Assembly (NCBI GenBank): GCA_046727955.1
Contig: JBKPDO010000091.1
Coordinates: forward strand, 1 to 5,941
Source of the DNA: DASVXQ01 sp046727955
GTDB lineage: Bacteria; Actinomycetota; CALGFH01
Direction of reading: 5' to 3'
Length of the DNA: 5,941 bases
The position numbers and the translations under genes are program-made. The notes under the pieces are model-generated. The model ran no database searches, was not told the DNA's origin, and saw nothing but the letters and a program-made list of their open reading frames with translations. Numbering within the stretch: the first letter of the stretch is position 1; each line of letters starts with the position of its first letter. Below, one piece after another: positions 1 through 5,598 of the stretch.

Positions 1-2
1 GG

Positions 3-617
3 CCCCACCGCCGGGGAGGACGGTGGGCGCGCCATGCGGCTGCGGCTTGGCGTTGGTGCCTGCTTGCCGAGCTGGTGTCGGAGCCTGGCAAGCAGGCCAA
101 GGGCGGTGACGCCTGGTGGGCCGCCGGAAGACGCGCCGGCCTGAGCCTGGTGGCGCAGCGTCGCGGTGACCGGGAGGGCGCCCGGCAGCAGCGCGAGCAG
201 GCGCTGGTGCTGTTGCAGCGCCGCAGCGGCCGCCACCCGCTTGGCATCTTCCTGCTGCGCTGGCTGGGGAAGGTCGCTGACCAGCAGGGCGACCTGGAGC
301 GCGCGGCGGCGATGCACCGCGAGATCCTTGAGCAGGTGAGGGCGCACGGCATTCCTGTGCTTCTGGCCGTCGCGCTGGAGGGGCTGGCGGGGATCGGCTG
401 TACCGGCGGCGATCCGGAGCTGGCCGCGGTGCTGCTGGGTGTGGCCGCGGCGGTGCGCCGCTTGGCGGGCGCGCCGCTGCCGCCCGCCGAGCGCGTCGAC
501 GTCGACCGCGTGGCCGAGGCCGCGCGCCAGGCGCTGGGCGACGAAGGTTTCGTCCGGGCGGTTGCTCGCGGGGAGGCCCTGCCCATGGAGGCCGTCGCGG
601 TCGCCGAGCAGCCCTGA
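3..617 (+). CDS. C-terminal TPR-like region of a LuxR/AfsR-type ATPase regulator (5' partial)
   Basis: The frame is open from the left edge to the TGA at 615-617, about 204 codons, so the start lies outside the window; the GTG at 75 is only an internal candidate. The visible part has helical-repeat character: paired helices with the spacing of TPRs, such as VAQRRGDREGARQQREQAL and VADQQGDLERAAAMHREIL, then LEGLAGIGCTGGDPELAAVLLG. The end, with APLPPAERVDVDRVAEAARQ, ALGDEGF and a GEALPMEAV-like tail, is the usual last segment of large actinobacterial regulators with an NTPase domain, TPRs and a BTAD or LuxR DNA-binding domain. No DNA-binding or nucleotide-binding motif is inside the window, so the subtype is unknown. 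The first ~24 codons fit the family poorly, so an upstream frameshift or truncation is possible. It converges on the exporter remnant, with hairpins between. Confidence 0.72.
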   Translation, partial: PHRRGGRWARHAAAAWRWCLLAELVSEPGKQAKGGDAWWAAGRRAGLSLVAQRRGDREGARQQREQALVLLQRRSGRHPLGIFLLRWLGKVADQQGDLERAAAMHREILEQVRAHGIPVLLAVALEGLAGIGCTGGDPELAAVLLGVAAAVRRLAGAPLPPAERVDVDRVAEAARQALGDEGFVRAVARGEALPMEAVAVAEQP

Positions 618-644
618 GCGCCCGGCACCTGCTTGCACGGGCGC
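618..644 (+). terminator. Hairpin directly after the regulator stop codon
   Basis: GCGCCCG at 618-624 pairs perfectly with CGGGCGC at 638-644. Inside, GCA at 625-627 can pair with TGC at 634-636, leaving one bulged A and a six-base loop. It begins at the base after the TGA at 615-617. There is no T tract, which is common for actinobacterial terminators. The terminator role is inferred from position and fold. Confidence 0.5.
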
Positions 645-672
645 CGGGGGCTCGAGCAGAGCCGCCGGGGCG

Positions 673-686
673 CCGGGACGTCCCGG
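673..686. terminator. 14-bp perfect palindrome just past the permease remnant stop
   Basis: CCGGGACGTCCCGG is a perfect 14-bp palindrome. It ends two bases from the minus-strand stop codon (TGA, read as tca at 688-690) of the exporter permease remnant. As RNA it can form a five-pair stem with an ACGT loop, placed where a transcript leaving the exporter genes would end. It may act with the 618-644 hairpin as a double terminator between convergent genes. No T tract is present. Confidence 0.4.
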
Positions 687-687
687 G

Positions 688-960
688 TCAGGCCAGCCGG
701 CGGTACTGCTGCACGGTCAGGGTGAAGTACGCCACCGTGATCGCGGCGATCCAGGCGAGCGCCTGCAGGACGTGGGTCGCGGTGGGACCGCCCAGCAGCA
801 GCGCGCGGAGGGCGTCGACCACGATCGAGATGGGGTTGACCTTGACGAACGCCTGCGGCCAGCCGGGCACGGTGCTGACGGGCACGAACGCGGAGCTGGC
901 GAACACCAGCGGGAACATCCACACGAACGCGGACGCCTGCACCGCCTCGGCGAGCAGGCC
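688..960 (-). pseudogene. DrrB-type ABC-2 permease, C-terminal remnant
   Basis: The minus-strand frame gives about 90 residues of the C-terminal end of a daunorubicin-type ABC-2 exporter permease. It contains the conserved block ASAFVWMFPLVFASSAFVPV, then VPGWPQAFVKVNPISIVVDALRALLLGG, a final hydrophobic segment LQALAWIAAITVAYFTLTV and a basic QQYRRLA tail ending at 688. Intact relatives are roughly 250-280 residues with six membrane segments; here only the last one or two segments and the loop before them survive. No start codon or ribosome site precedes it: the frame runs straight into sequence coding the C-terminal domain of the partner ATPase at about 961. I infer an internal deletion that removed the ATPase end and most of the permease. 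It cannot make a working transporter. Confidence 0.85.
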
Positions 961-1790
961 CCGGATCGTCCACCGGCACGCTCACCAGCCTGCTGTCGGC
1001 ATCAACCGCCGGGCTCCCGCCGGCCAGCCGCGCCAGCACCCGCGCGGTCGCCTCAAGGCCGTCAGGGTCTGTCTGGGCGCACCTCCAACACCTGACGCCG
1101 GCGTGGGCTTGAGCTCGTCTGCGGTGCCTCGGGCGATCACTCGCCCGTGGTCGAGCACCACGATGCTGTCGGCAAGCTGGTCGGCCTCCTCCAGGTACTG
1201 GGTGGTGAGCAGCACCGTGGTGCCGTTGGCCACCAGCTCCCGGATGACTGCCCACACCCCCAGGCGGCTGCGCGGGTCCAGGCCCGTGGTGGGTTCGTCC
1301 AGGATCAGCAGCTGCGGCCGGCCGATGAGGCTGACGGCCAGTCCAGGCGGCGGTGCATGCCGCCCGAGTAGGTCTTCACCCGGCGGTCAGTCGCCTCGGT
1401 GAGGTCGACCCGCTCGAGCAGCTCGGCGGCGCGGCGGCGACGCTCGGCGCGGTGCAGGCCGAGCAGGTTGCCGAACAGCTCCAGGTTGTCCCGCCCGCTG
1501 AGATCCTCGTCCACGGTGACGTCCTGGCCGGTCAGCCCGATCAGCGACCGCACCGCCATGGGCCGGCGGGTCACGTCGAAGCCGCCCCCCGCCGCACGGC
1601 CCGCGTCCGGCCGGCGCAGCGTCGTGAGGATGCGGACGGGTGGTGGTCTTGCCCGAGCCGTTGGGCCCGAGCAGCTCCAGCACGCTCCCAGCAGGTACCG
1701 CCAGGTCGATGCCGCTAGCGAGGATCCGCCCCGAGGCTGCCACGGCTCTGCGTCCAGACCGACAACGCTGACGCGGCCCTGACAGGCCAA
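961..1790 (-). pseudogene. DrrA-type ABC exporter ATPase, frameshifted and 3' deleted
   Basis: All ATPase motifs can be read on the minus strand, but in different frames. Walker A (GPNGSGKTTT) ends near 1642. After an extra base at about 1638-1640 the frame changes to ILTTLRRPDAG, the Q-loop LIGLTGQ, and the signature TYSGGMHRRLD. A missing base at about 1338-1343 then leads to Walker B LLILDEPTTGLD and the DrrA-typical VLLTTQYLEEADQLAD. Further slips at about 1090-1107 and 1069-1078 are needed to read the C-terminal domain (DGLEATARVLARLAGG, VSVPVDD), which stops abruptly at about 962 where permease sequence begins. The N-terminal start is unclear and may hold another slip; about 1790 is my estimate of the end of homology. 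Intact DrrA-like proteins are around 320 residues and export antibiotics or lipids with a DrrB partner. This copy is dead unless the indels are sequencing errors. Confidence 0.85.
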
Positions 1791-1932
1791 GGACGGCGCC
1801 GAGGGCGGGTGTCCCAGCGGTAGCAGGTCCAGGCTTGGCGGATGAGCCGACTGCCCTGGTTGCCACTGAGCGTGGTGGCGGATGGCTGCCGCTGCTGCGC
1901 GACGCCCGGGCCGATGGGACGCGAGCGAGATA

Positions 1933-1949
1933 GACATGGAGGCCATGTC
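1933..1949. promoter_or_regulatory. Dyad GACATGG-AGG-CCATGTC upstream of the small Cys protein
   Basis: A perfect 7-bp inverted repeat, GACATGG and CCATGTC, separated by AGG, lies 57 bp before the ATG at 2006. It has the size and symmetry of a binding site for a dimeric repressor and may be an operator for the small gene. No matching site elsewhere in the window was noticed, and the regulator is unknown. Confidence 0.3.
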
Positions 1950-1965
1950 GGGAGGATGCTGCCGG

Positions 1966-1993
1966 GGTTCGAACCAAGGGGGGGGTTCGAACC
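1966..1993. repeat. Two copies of the palindrome GGTTCGAACC
   Basis: The 10-bp perfect palindrome GGTTCGAACC occurs at 1966-1975 and again at 1984-1993, centre-to-centre 18 bp, separated by AA and a G run. The second copy ends a few bases before the GAGGAGG ribosome site of the small gene, so the pair lies in its leader or promoter. Bound protein would be well placed to block transcription or translation. The core resembles a tRNA T-loop, but the flanks do not pair as a T-arm. Confidence 0.45.
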
Positions 1994-2005
1994 GAGGAGG
2001 CGCGC

Positions 2006-2251
2006 ATGCGGTACAAGATAGGCGCCGAGCAGTTGGAGCAGGTCCCTTCACTGATCCATCGTCCCGATGGAGTCTTCAGGTCAGCCAGGACAGCCCCGGT
2101 CGGTCCAACCCATGCGGTGGACGCCGCAACCGGCCTTGTCGCCTGTGGGATCACGACCGACGGGGTGGACGTGCTGGACCAAGACTGGGAAGAGGCCTTC
2201 TTCGTCGAGAAGTGCCCTGGCTGTTTCGCCGCCGTGGTCGCCCAGCACTAG
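2006..2251 (+). CDS. Small Cys-containing protein, putative zinc-binding, function unknown (81 aa)
   Basis: The ATG at 2006 is set by a strong Shine-Dalgarno, GAGGAGG at 1994-2000, five bases upstream; the gene ends with TAG at 2249-2251. The 81-residue product has no signal peptide or membrane segment. The middle reads THAVDAATGLVACG (residues 35-48) and the end WEEAFFVEKCPGCFAAVVA. H36, C47 and the CPGC pair C70/C73 could form a four-ligand zinc site; this H...C...CxxC layout is seen in small actinobacterial proteins of unknown role, but I cannot name the family. The tail is acidic and hydrophobic. It converges on the anti-sigma gene across a shared dyad, and palindromes lie in its leader. 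Unlike the exporter genes to its left it shows no frame damage. Zinc binding is inference. Confidence 0.65.
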   Translation: MRYKIGAEQLEQVPSLIHRPDGVFRSARTAPVGPTHAVDAATGLVACGITTDGVDVLDQDWEEAFFVEKCPGCFAAVVAQH

Positions 2252-2273
2252 GCGTGGCGTGACACACGGCCTA

Positions 2274-2307
2274 GCGGGCGATGGTCCCCGCCGGCCCGAT
2301 CGCCCGC
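2274..2307. terminator. Bidirectional terminator between convergent genes
   Basis: GCGGGCGAT at 2274-2282 and ATCGCCCGC at 2299-2307 are a perfect 9-bp inverted repeat with a 16-base GC-rich loop. It lies in the 63-bp gap between the stop of the small Cys protein (2251) and the stop of the anti-sigma gene (2315), so it can serve both transcripts. No T run follows on either strand. Confidence 0.55.
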
Positions 2308-2314
2308 CGCAGCG

Positions 2315-2671
2315 TCACACGGTGCCGCGCCTGACCCGCTCAAGGCGGACCTCATCCACCAGCCGTCGCAGCAGCCACAGGCCCCGCCCGCCAGCGAACA
2401 GCTCGCCGGGGTCGGCATCCGCTGGGAGCCCGGCCGGCGGCTGCGGGCCATGATCCAGCACCGACGCCTCAACCCAGCCGTCGTTGACGTGGACGACCAC
2501 CTGGATCGGCTGCCCCCCGCGTGACCCGTACAGCACCGCATTGGTCGCTACCTCGTGGAGGGCCAGCACCACATCGTCGGCGACCTCCTCCGACACCCCG
2601 CGCAGGTCGGCCCGCGCGGCTCGCCGGAGCCCGGCAAGCCGGGACGGGGAGGCAGGGATGGAACGCTCCAT
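2315..2671 (-). CDS. RsbW-like anti-sigma factor / ATP-binding GHKL protein (118 aa)
   Basis: This single-domain HATPase_c_2 protein belongs to the family of serine kinases that bind or phosphorylate anti-sigma-antagonist proteins and sequester stress sigma factors in the cytoplasm. Motifs are in order: N box LALHEVATNAVLYG (E40, N44), G1 box LDHGPQ (D73, G75), and a glycine-rich G2 segment GGRGLWLLRRLVDEV (94-107). At 118 residues it is slightly short of the usual 130-150, mostly by a brief N-terminus, but the fold core is complete. The ATG at 2669-2671 follows GGAAGGGG six bases upstream on its strand. No sigma factor or STAS antagonist gene adjoins it, so its partner is unknown; actinobacteria carry many such orphans. 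It could equally be a phosphatase-linked sensor ATPase module with no sigma target. The frame is undamaged. Confidence 0.85.
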   Translation of the reverse strand: MERSIPASPSRLAGLRRAARADLRGVSEEVADDVVLALHEVATNAVLYGSRGGQPIQVVVHVNDGWVEASVLDHGPQPPAGLPADADPGELFAGGRGLWLLRRLVDEVRLERVRRGTV

Positions 2672-2700
2672 GGCGCACCCCTTCCGGGTACAGCGTGAGC

Positions 2701-2727
2701 CTACCCGTCGACGGGGTGCCGCCTAAC
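2701..2727 (-). promoter_or_regulatory. Possible stress-sigma (SigF/SigB-like) promoter overlapped by a palindrome
   Basis: On the minus strand GTTA (2724-2727) and GGGTAG (2701-2706) are separated by 17 bases. This resembles the actinobacterial SigF/SigB pattern GTTT-N15-17-GGGTAT with one mismatch in each half. The -10-like element ends 29 bases before the anti-sigma ATG. A perfect 12-bp palindrome, CCCGTCGACGGG (2704-2715), overlaps it and could be an operator. Self-control of an anti-sigma gene by its own sigma factor is common in this family, but the match is weak and no transcript data are available. Confidence 0.3.
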
Positions 2728-2834
2728 GTGAGGAAGCCCATGCGACAGTTACGCGATTGGGTGGATGTGAGCGCCAGTGTGACGGTGCACCGACCTTGGA
2801 TGCACGCAAAACACCAGCAGTGAGGTTTGTCACC

Positions 2835-2872
2835 GGGACGACTGGGTAAGGGGCGGGGACGAGGCGGGACGA
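2835..2872 (+). repeat. Three GGGACGA direct repeats in helical phase
   Basis: GGGACGA occurs at 2835-2841, 2856-2862 and 2866-2872. The start-to-start distances of 21 and 10 bp correspond to about two and one helical turns, so all copies face the same side of the DNA. This suits a protein-binding array, but in a G-rich stretch chance is a fair alternative. Confidence 0.3.
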
Positions 2873-2991
2873 GGAGTGGGCGGTGCCGGTGAGACTCCGA
2901 CGATGGGGGTCGTCGTAGTAGTCCCGGACAGACGCCCGCTCGACTTCCCGCCTCGCTCGCTGGGTTTGTGTCGGAGCGCATGCAGGCGTGG

Positions 2992-3099
2992 CCCCTCGGG
3001 GAGTAGTGCGGCCGCGCCGAGCGGTGCGCTTCGCGCGATTGATTGATCGGCGCGTCCGCGCCTTTGGGCGGACCTTCGGTCCGCGCCGCCTACGGCGGC
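2992..3099. repeat. Cluster of GC hairpins with two- or three-base loops
   Basis: Successive perfect inverted repeats are CCCC-TC-GGGG (2992-3001), GCGC-TTC-GCGC (3026-3036), GGCGCG-TC-CGCGCC (3049-3062), GCGGACC-TTC-GGTCCGC (3068-3084) and GCCGCC-TAC-GGCGGC (3085-3099). The palindrome GCGGCCGC lies at 3008-3015. The last two hairpins touch. Stems differ in sequence but loops are alike, which suggests selection for folding rather than simple duplication. The cluster is about 200-300 bp beyond the 3' end of aceA. It could be a compound terminator, a mobile palindromic (REP/MITE-like) element, or an unrecognised secondary-structure site. Confidence 0.55.
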
Positions 3100-3294
3100 G
3101 ATCTCATCCCGCCCGCATCGCCGCTCAGGGGTGGGGCGGCATGACCGCGGTGCTGCTGCCCGATGCCGCTGGGAGTGCGCCCGGCCGCCCGCCGGTGCGT
3201 CGCCGCTCGCGCGCCTAGGGTTGCGCTCGCCGCTGGGACGCCGGCCCGACGCCCACCGCCCGCGACCTGGAAACCGCTCCCTTTAGCAGATCGC

Positions 3295-4587
3295 CTAGAA
3301 TTGGTCGGCCTCTGTGGAGCCGGCCAGGGCGATCGTTGATGCGTTGGGGCCGCCGATCGTCTCGGCCACGGTGTCGAAGTACCCGGTGCCGACCTCCCGC
3401 TGGTGGCGGGTGGCCGTGTAGCCGGCGGCCTCCAGGTCCAGCTCTCGCTGCTGCAGGCGGGCATAGGCGCTCATGCCCTCCGTCGCGTAGCCGCGGGCCA
3501 GCTCGAACATCGACGCGTTGAGGGCGTGGAAGCCGGCAAGGGTGACGAACTGGAAGCGGTAGCCCATGGTGGCCAGCTCGCGCTGGAACCCGGCGATCTG
3601 CGCGTCGTCCAGGTGCCGCTTCCAGTTGAACGACGGCGAGCAGTTGTAGGCCAGCAGCTTGCCGGGGAACTCGGCGTGGATCGCCTCGGCGAAGCGGGCC
3701 GCATCCCCCAGGTCAGGTGTGGAGGTCTCGAACCAGAGCAGGTCGGCGTAGGGCGCGTAGGCCAGGCAGCGGGCCACCGCCGGCTCCAGCCCGGCGCGCA
3801 CCTTGAAGTAGCCCTCGACGGTCCGCTCACCGGTCAGAAACTCCTGGTCGTGCTCGTCGACGTCGCTGGTCAGCAGGGTGGCCGCCAACGCATCGGTGCG
3901 CGCCACGAGCAGGGTGGGCACGCCGGCCACGTCGGCGGCCAGCCGGGCCGCGGTCAGCGTGCGCACGAAGTGGCCGGTCGGGACCAGCACCTTGCCGCCC
4001 AGGTGCCCGCATTTCTTCTCGGCGGCCAGCTGGTCCTCGAAGTGCACCCCGGCCACGCCGGCCTCGATCATCGCCTTCATCAGCTCGAAGGAGTTGAGCA
4101 CCCCGCCAAAGCCGGCCTCGGCGTCGGCCACGATTGGTGCCAGCCAATGGGTGCCGTCCCTGCCCTCCGCCCAGGCGACCTGGTCGGCGCGGCGCAGGGC
4201 GTTGTTGATCCGGCGGGCGACGGCCGGGACGCTGTTGGCCGGGTACAGGCTCTGGTCGGGGTAGACCTGCTCGGCCAGATTGGCATCGGCTGCCACCTGC
4301 CAGCCGGACAGGTAGATGGCCTCCAGGCCCGCCTTGATCGTCTGCACGGCCTGGCCGCCGCTGACCGCGCCAAGGGCGGCGACGTAGTCACGCTCGTGCA
4401 GCAGCGCCCACAGCCGCTCCGCCCCGAGCCTGGCCAGGGTGTACTCGACCTGCACTGAGCCACGCAGCCGCACCACCTCGGCGGCCGTGTAGGTCCGCTC
4501 GATCCCCGTCCAGCGAGCGTTGCTGGCCCAGTCCCCATCTAGGTCGCGGGCCGCCCGCTCGATCGCTTGGCTTGATTCCACTGTCAT
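3295..4587 (-). CDS. aceA: Isocitrate lyase
   Basis: This enzyme cleaves isocitrate to glyoxylate and succinate, the first step of the glyoxylate shunt, in the cytoplasm. At 430 residues it matches the short bacterial class (about 428 in Mycobacterium Icl1). The TIM-barrel landmarks are all present: SGWQVAADAN (94-103), the metal-site stretch VADAEAGFGG (153-162), VHFEDQ (181-186), the catalytic loop KKCGHLGGK (191-199) with active-site C193, substrate-binding NCSPSFNW (315-322) and FVTLAGFHALN. The frame is undamaged from ATG 4587 to TAG 3295. The ribosome site is weak (GGGG and GAG in the 15 bases before ATG). Malate synthase is not in the window. The upstream flank is unusual: a transposase remnant begins within about 20 bp of the start codon, so the native promoter appears lost, or transcription comes from within the remnant. 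Confidence 0.97.
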   Translation of the reverse strand: MTVESSQAIERAARDLDGDWASNARWTGIERTYTAAEVVRLRGSVQVEYTLARLGAERLWALLHERDYVAALGAVSGGQAVQTIKAGLEAIYLSGWQVAADANLAEQVYPDQSLYPANSVPAVARRINNALRRADQVAWAEGRDGTHWLAPIVADAEAGFGGVLNSFELMKAMIEAGVAGVHFEDQLAAEKKCGHLGGKVLVPTGHFVRTLTAARLAADVAGVPTLLVARTDALAATLLTSDVDEHDQEFLTGERTVEGYFKVRAGLEPAVARCLAYAPYADLLWFETSTPDLGDAARFAEAIHAEFPGKLLAYNCSPSFNWKRHLDDAQIAGFQRELATMGYRFQFVTLAGFHALNASMFELARGYATEGMSAYARLQQRELDLEAAGYTATRHQREVGTGYFDTVAETIGGPNASTIALAGSTEADQF

Positions 4588-4604
4588 CTCGGCACCCCGG
4601 TTCG

Positions 4605-5561
4605 GTGGCGTCCGCGTGGCGTCTGCCTACCCGGGAAAGTCGCTGGCAACGCCTTGTCGGCTGGCGCCGCTGCTACGCCGAGCATGGGCTGGAGGGCCTG
4701 TATGATCAGTCCCGCCCGGGCCGACCCGAGACGGTCCGCCGCGACCGGCGCGCCGAGACCCTGGCCATCACGCTCAGCCCACCGCCCCGAGCACTTTGGG
4801 GTCACCCACTTGTCGAGCCGGCTGCTGGCCGACCAGCCGGGGGTCAGCCACCACACCGTGGCCCGCGTCTGGGCCGAGCACGACCTCAAATCCTGGCAGC
4901 TGGAGACCTTCAAGTTCTCCACCGACCCGCGCTGGAGGCCAAGGTCCGCGATGTGGTCGGGCTGTACCTGGACCCACCGGAGCGGGCGGTGGTGGTGTGC
5001 CTGGACGAGAAGTCCCAGATTCAGACGCTGCAGCGCCCCGCCGCTGCCGTTGCGCCCGGGTAATGCTGAGCGGCGCACCCACGACTACGTGCGGCACGGG
5101 ACGACCACCCCTGTTTGCCGCCTTGGAGGTCGCCACCGGCAAGGTGACCGACCGGTGCTGCCCGCGGCCCCGGCCACAGCGAGTTCCTCGCCTTCCTCAA
5201 GCAGGTGACGCGCGCCTGGCCGCGGCGACAGCCGCATCTGGTGCTGGACAACGACGGCATCCACAAGCACCCGGCGGTGAGGGCGCTAGCCCGCCATCCC
5301 AGGATCCAGCTGCACTTCACGCCGACCAGGGCCAGCTGGTTGAACCTGGTCGAGGTGTTCTATGCGATCATCACCCGCCAGGCGATCCGCCGTGGCAGCT
5401 TCGCCAGCGTCGCCCACCCGGTCGCTGCGATCCGCCGCTTCTGTGACGCCTGGAATCAGCGCTGCCAGCCGTTTGTGTGGGTCAAGGACGCCGACGACAT
5501 CCTGGTCAAGGCGACCCCGGCGCGCGGCGCGGCACGGTCCGTTCAGGACAGTCGGACGTAG
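4605..5561 (+). pseudogene. IS630-family DD34E transposase, truncated and frameshifted
   Basis: Pieces of one IS630-type transposase follow in order but in changing frames. They are helix-turn-helix end and linker (WRRCYAEHGLEGLYDQSRPGRP); LLADQPGVSHHTVARVWAEH; TFKFSTDP; VRDVVGLYLDPPERAVVVC; the first catalytic Asp in CLDEKSQIQ (5004-5006); ERRTHDYVRHGTTT; LFAALEVATGKVTDR; then one open frame with LVLDND (Asp 5247-5249), LHFTPTRASWLNLVEVF (Glu 5352-5354) and WNQRCQPFVWVKDADDI. The 34 residues between the last Asp and Glu match DD34E. Frame changes lie near 4778-4788, 4927-4931, 5036-5042, 5107-5110 and 5165-5177. Relatives are about 340-360 residues; the first 30-40 are missing. The last ~10 codons before the TAG at 5559 no longer match the family. 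No terminal inverted repeats or TA target duplication were recognised. It is inactive as written. Confidence 0.9.
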
Positions 5562-5596
5562 CCGTTGCGGGCCTTCCACAGGAAGTACCAGCCCAG
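5543..5596 (-). pseudogene. Short C-terminal gene scrap on the minus strand (speculative)
   Basis: The minus strand between the transposase end and the oxidoreductase fragment reads LGWYFLWKARNGYVRLS followed by TGA (tca at 5543-5545). The aromatic and basic composition is unlike chance translations of GC-rich DNA and looks like the tail of a real protein. It overlaps the last codons of the transposase frame, which no longer match IS630 proteins. It has no start and the frame has no recognisable homology further upstream. I cannot name a family, and it may be coincidence. Confidence 0.25.
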
Positions 5597-5598
5597 GC

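Larger units (their letters stand above)
2672..3294. other. Gene-free stretch between anti-sigma gene and aceA
   Basis: No frame here gives a believable protein. The open frames are short, arginine- or proline-rich and lack ribosome sites. What can be seen: the possible anti-sigma promoter (2701-2727); three GGGACGA repeats (2835-2872); a CGACGA/TCGTCG dyad with a six-base loop at 2898-2915; and a hairpin cluster (2992-3099). From 3100 to 3294, the 3' flank of aceA, I see only GC-rich sequence with no clear terminator next to the stop codon. Confidence 0.6.

Noticed and set aside
439..1095. Plus-strand open frame of 218 codons
   Set aside because: It overlaps the regulator tail and the exporter remnant in another frame, and its translation is low-complexity Arg/Pro/Gly.
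961..1790. Treating the exporter ATPase as several small separate genes
   Set aside because: The motifs occur in correct family order across frames, so one frameshifted gene explains them better than several short proteins.
1961..2000. tRNA gene or tRNA-derived attachment site suggested by GGTTCGAACC
   Set aside because: The T-loop-like core is present twice, but the flanks do not pair as a 5-bp T stem and there is no anticodon arm or acceptor stem nearby.
2469..2981. Minus-strand 170-codon open frame
   Set aside because: It overlaps the anti-sigma gene in another frame, and the remainder has Pro/Arg-rich composition with no motif.
2992..3099. CRISPR array
   Set aside because: Stems differ in sequence and spacing is irregular; there are no constant repeats with unique spacers and no cas genes.
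2988..3218. Arg-rich 76-codon open frame over the hairpin cluster
   Set aside because: Its Arg-rich composition follows from the GC inverted repeats; there is no ribosome site and it is not protein-like.
3403..4458. Long plus-strand open frame (351 codons) opposite aceA
   Set aside because: It is the antisense shadow of a complete, motif-rich isocitrate lyase; high GC content suppresses stops on the opposite strand. The translation is Gly/Gln/Val/His-rich without family features.
4620..4645. Minus-strand promoter TTGCCA ... TAGGCA for aceA inside the transposase remnant
   Set aside because: The spacing is only 14 bp and the -10 match is poor, so it is not good enough to call.
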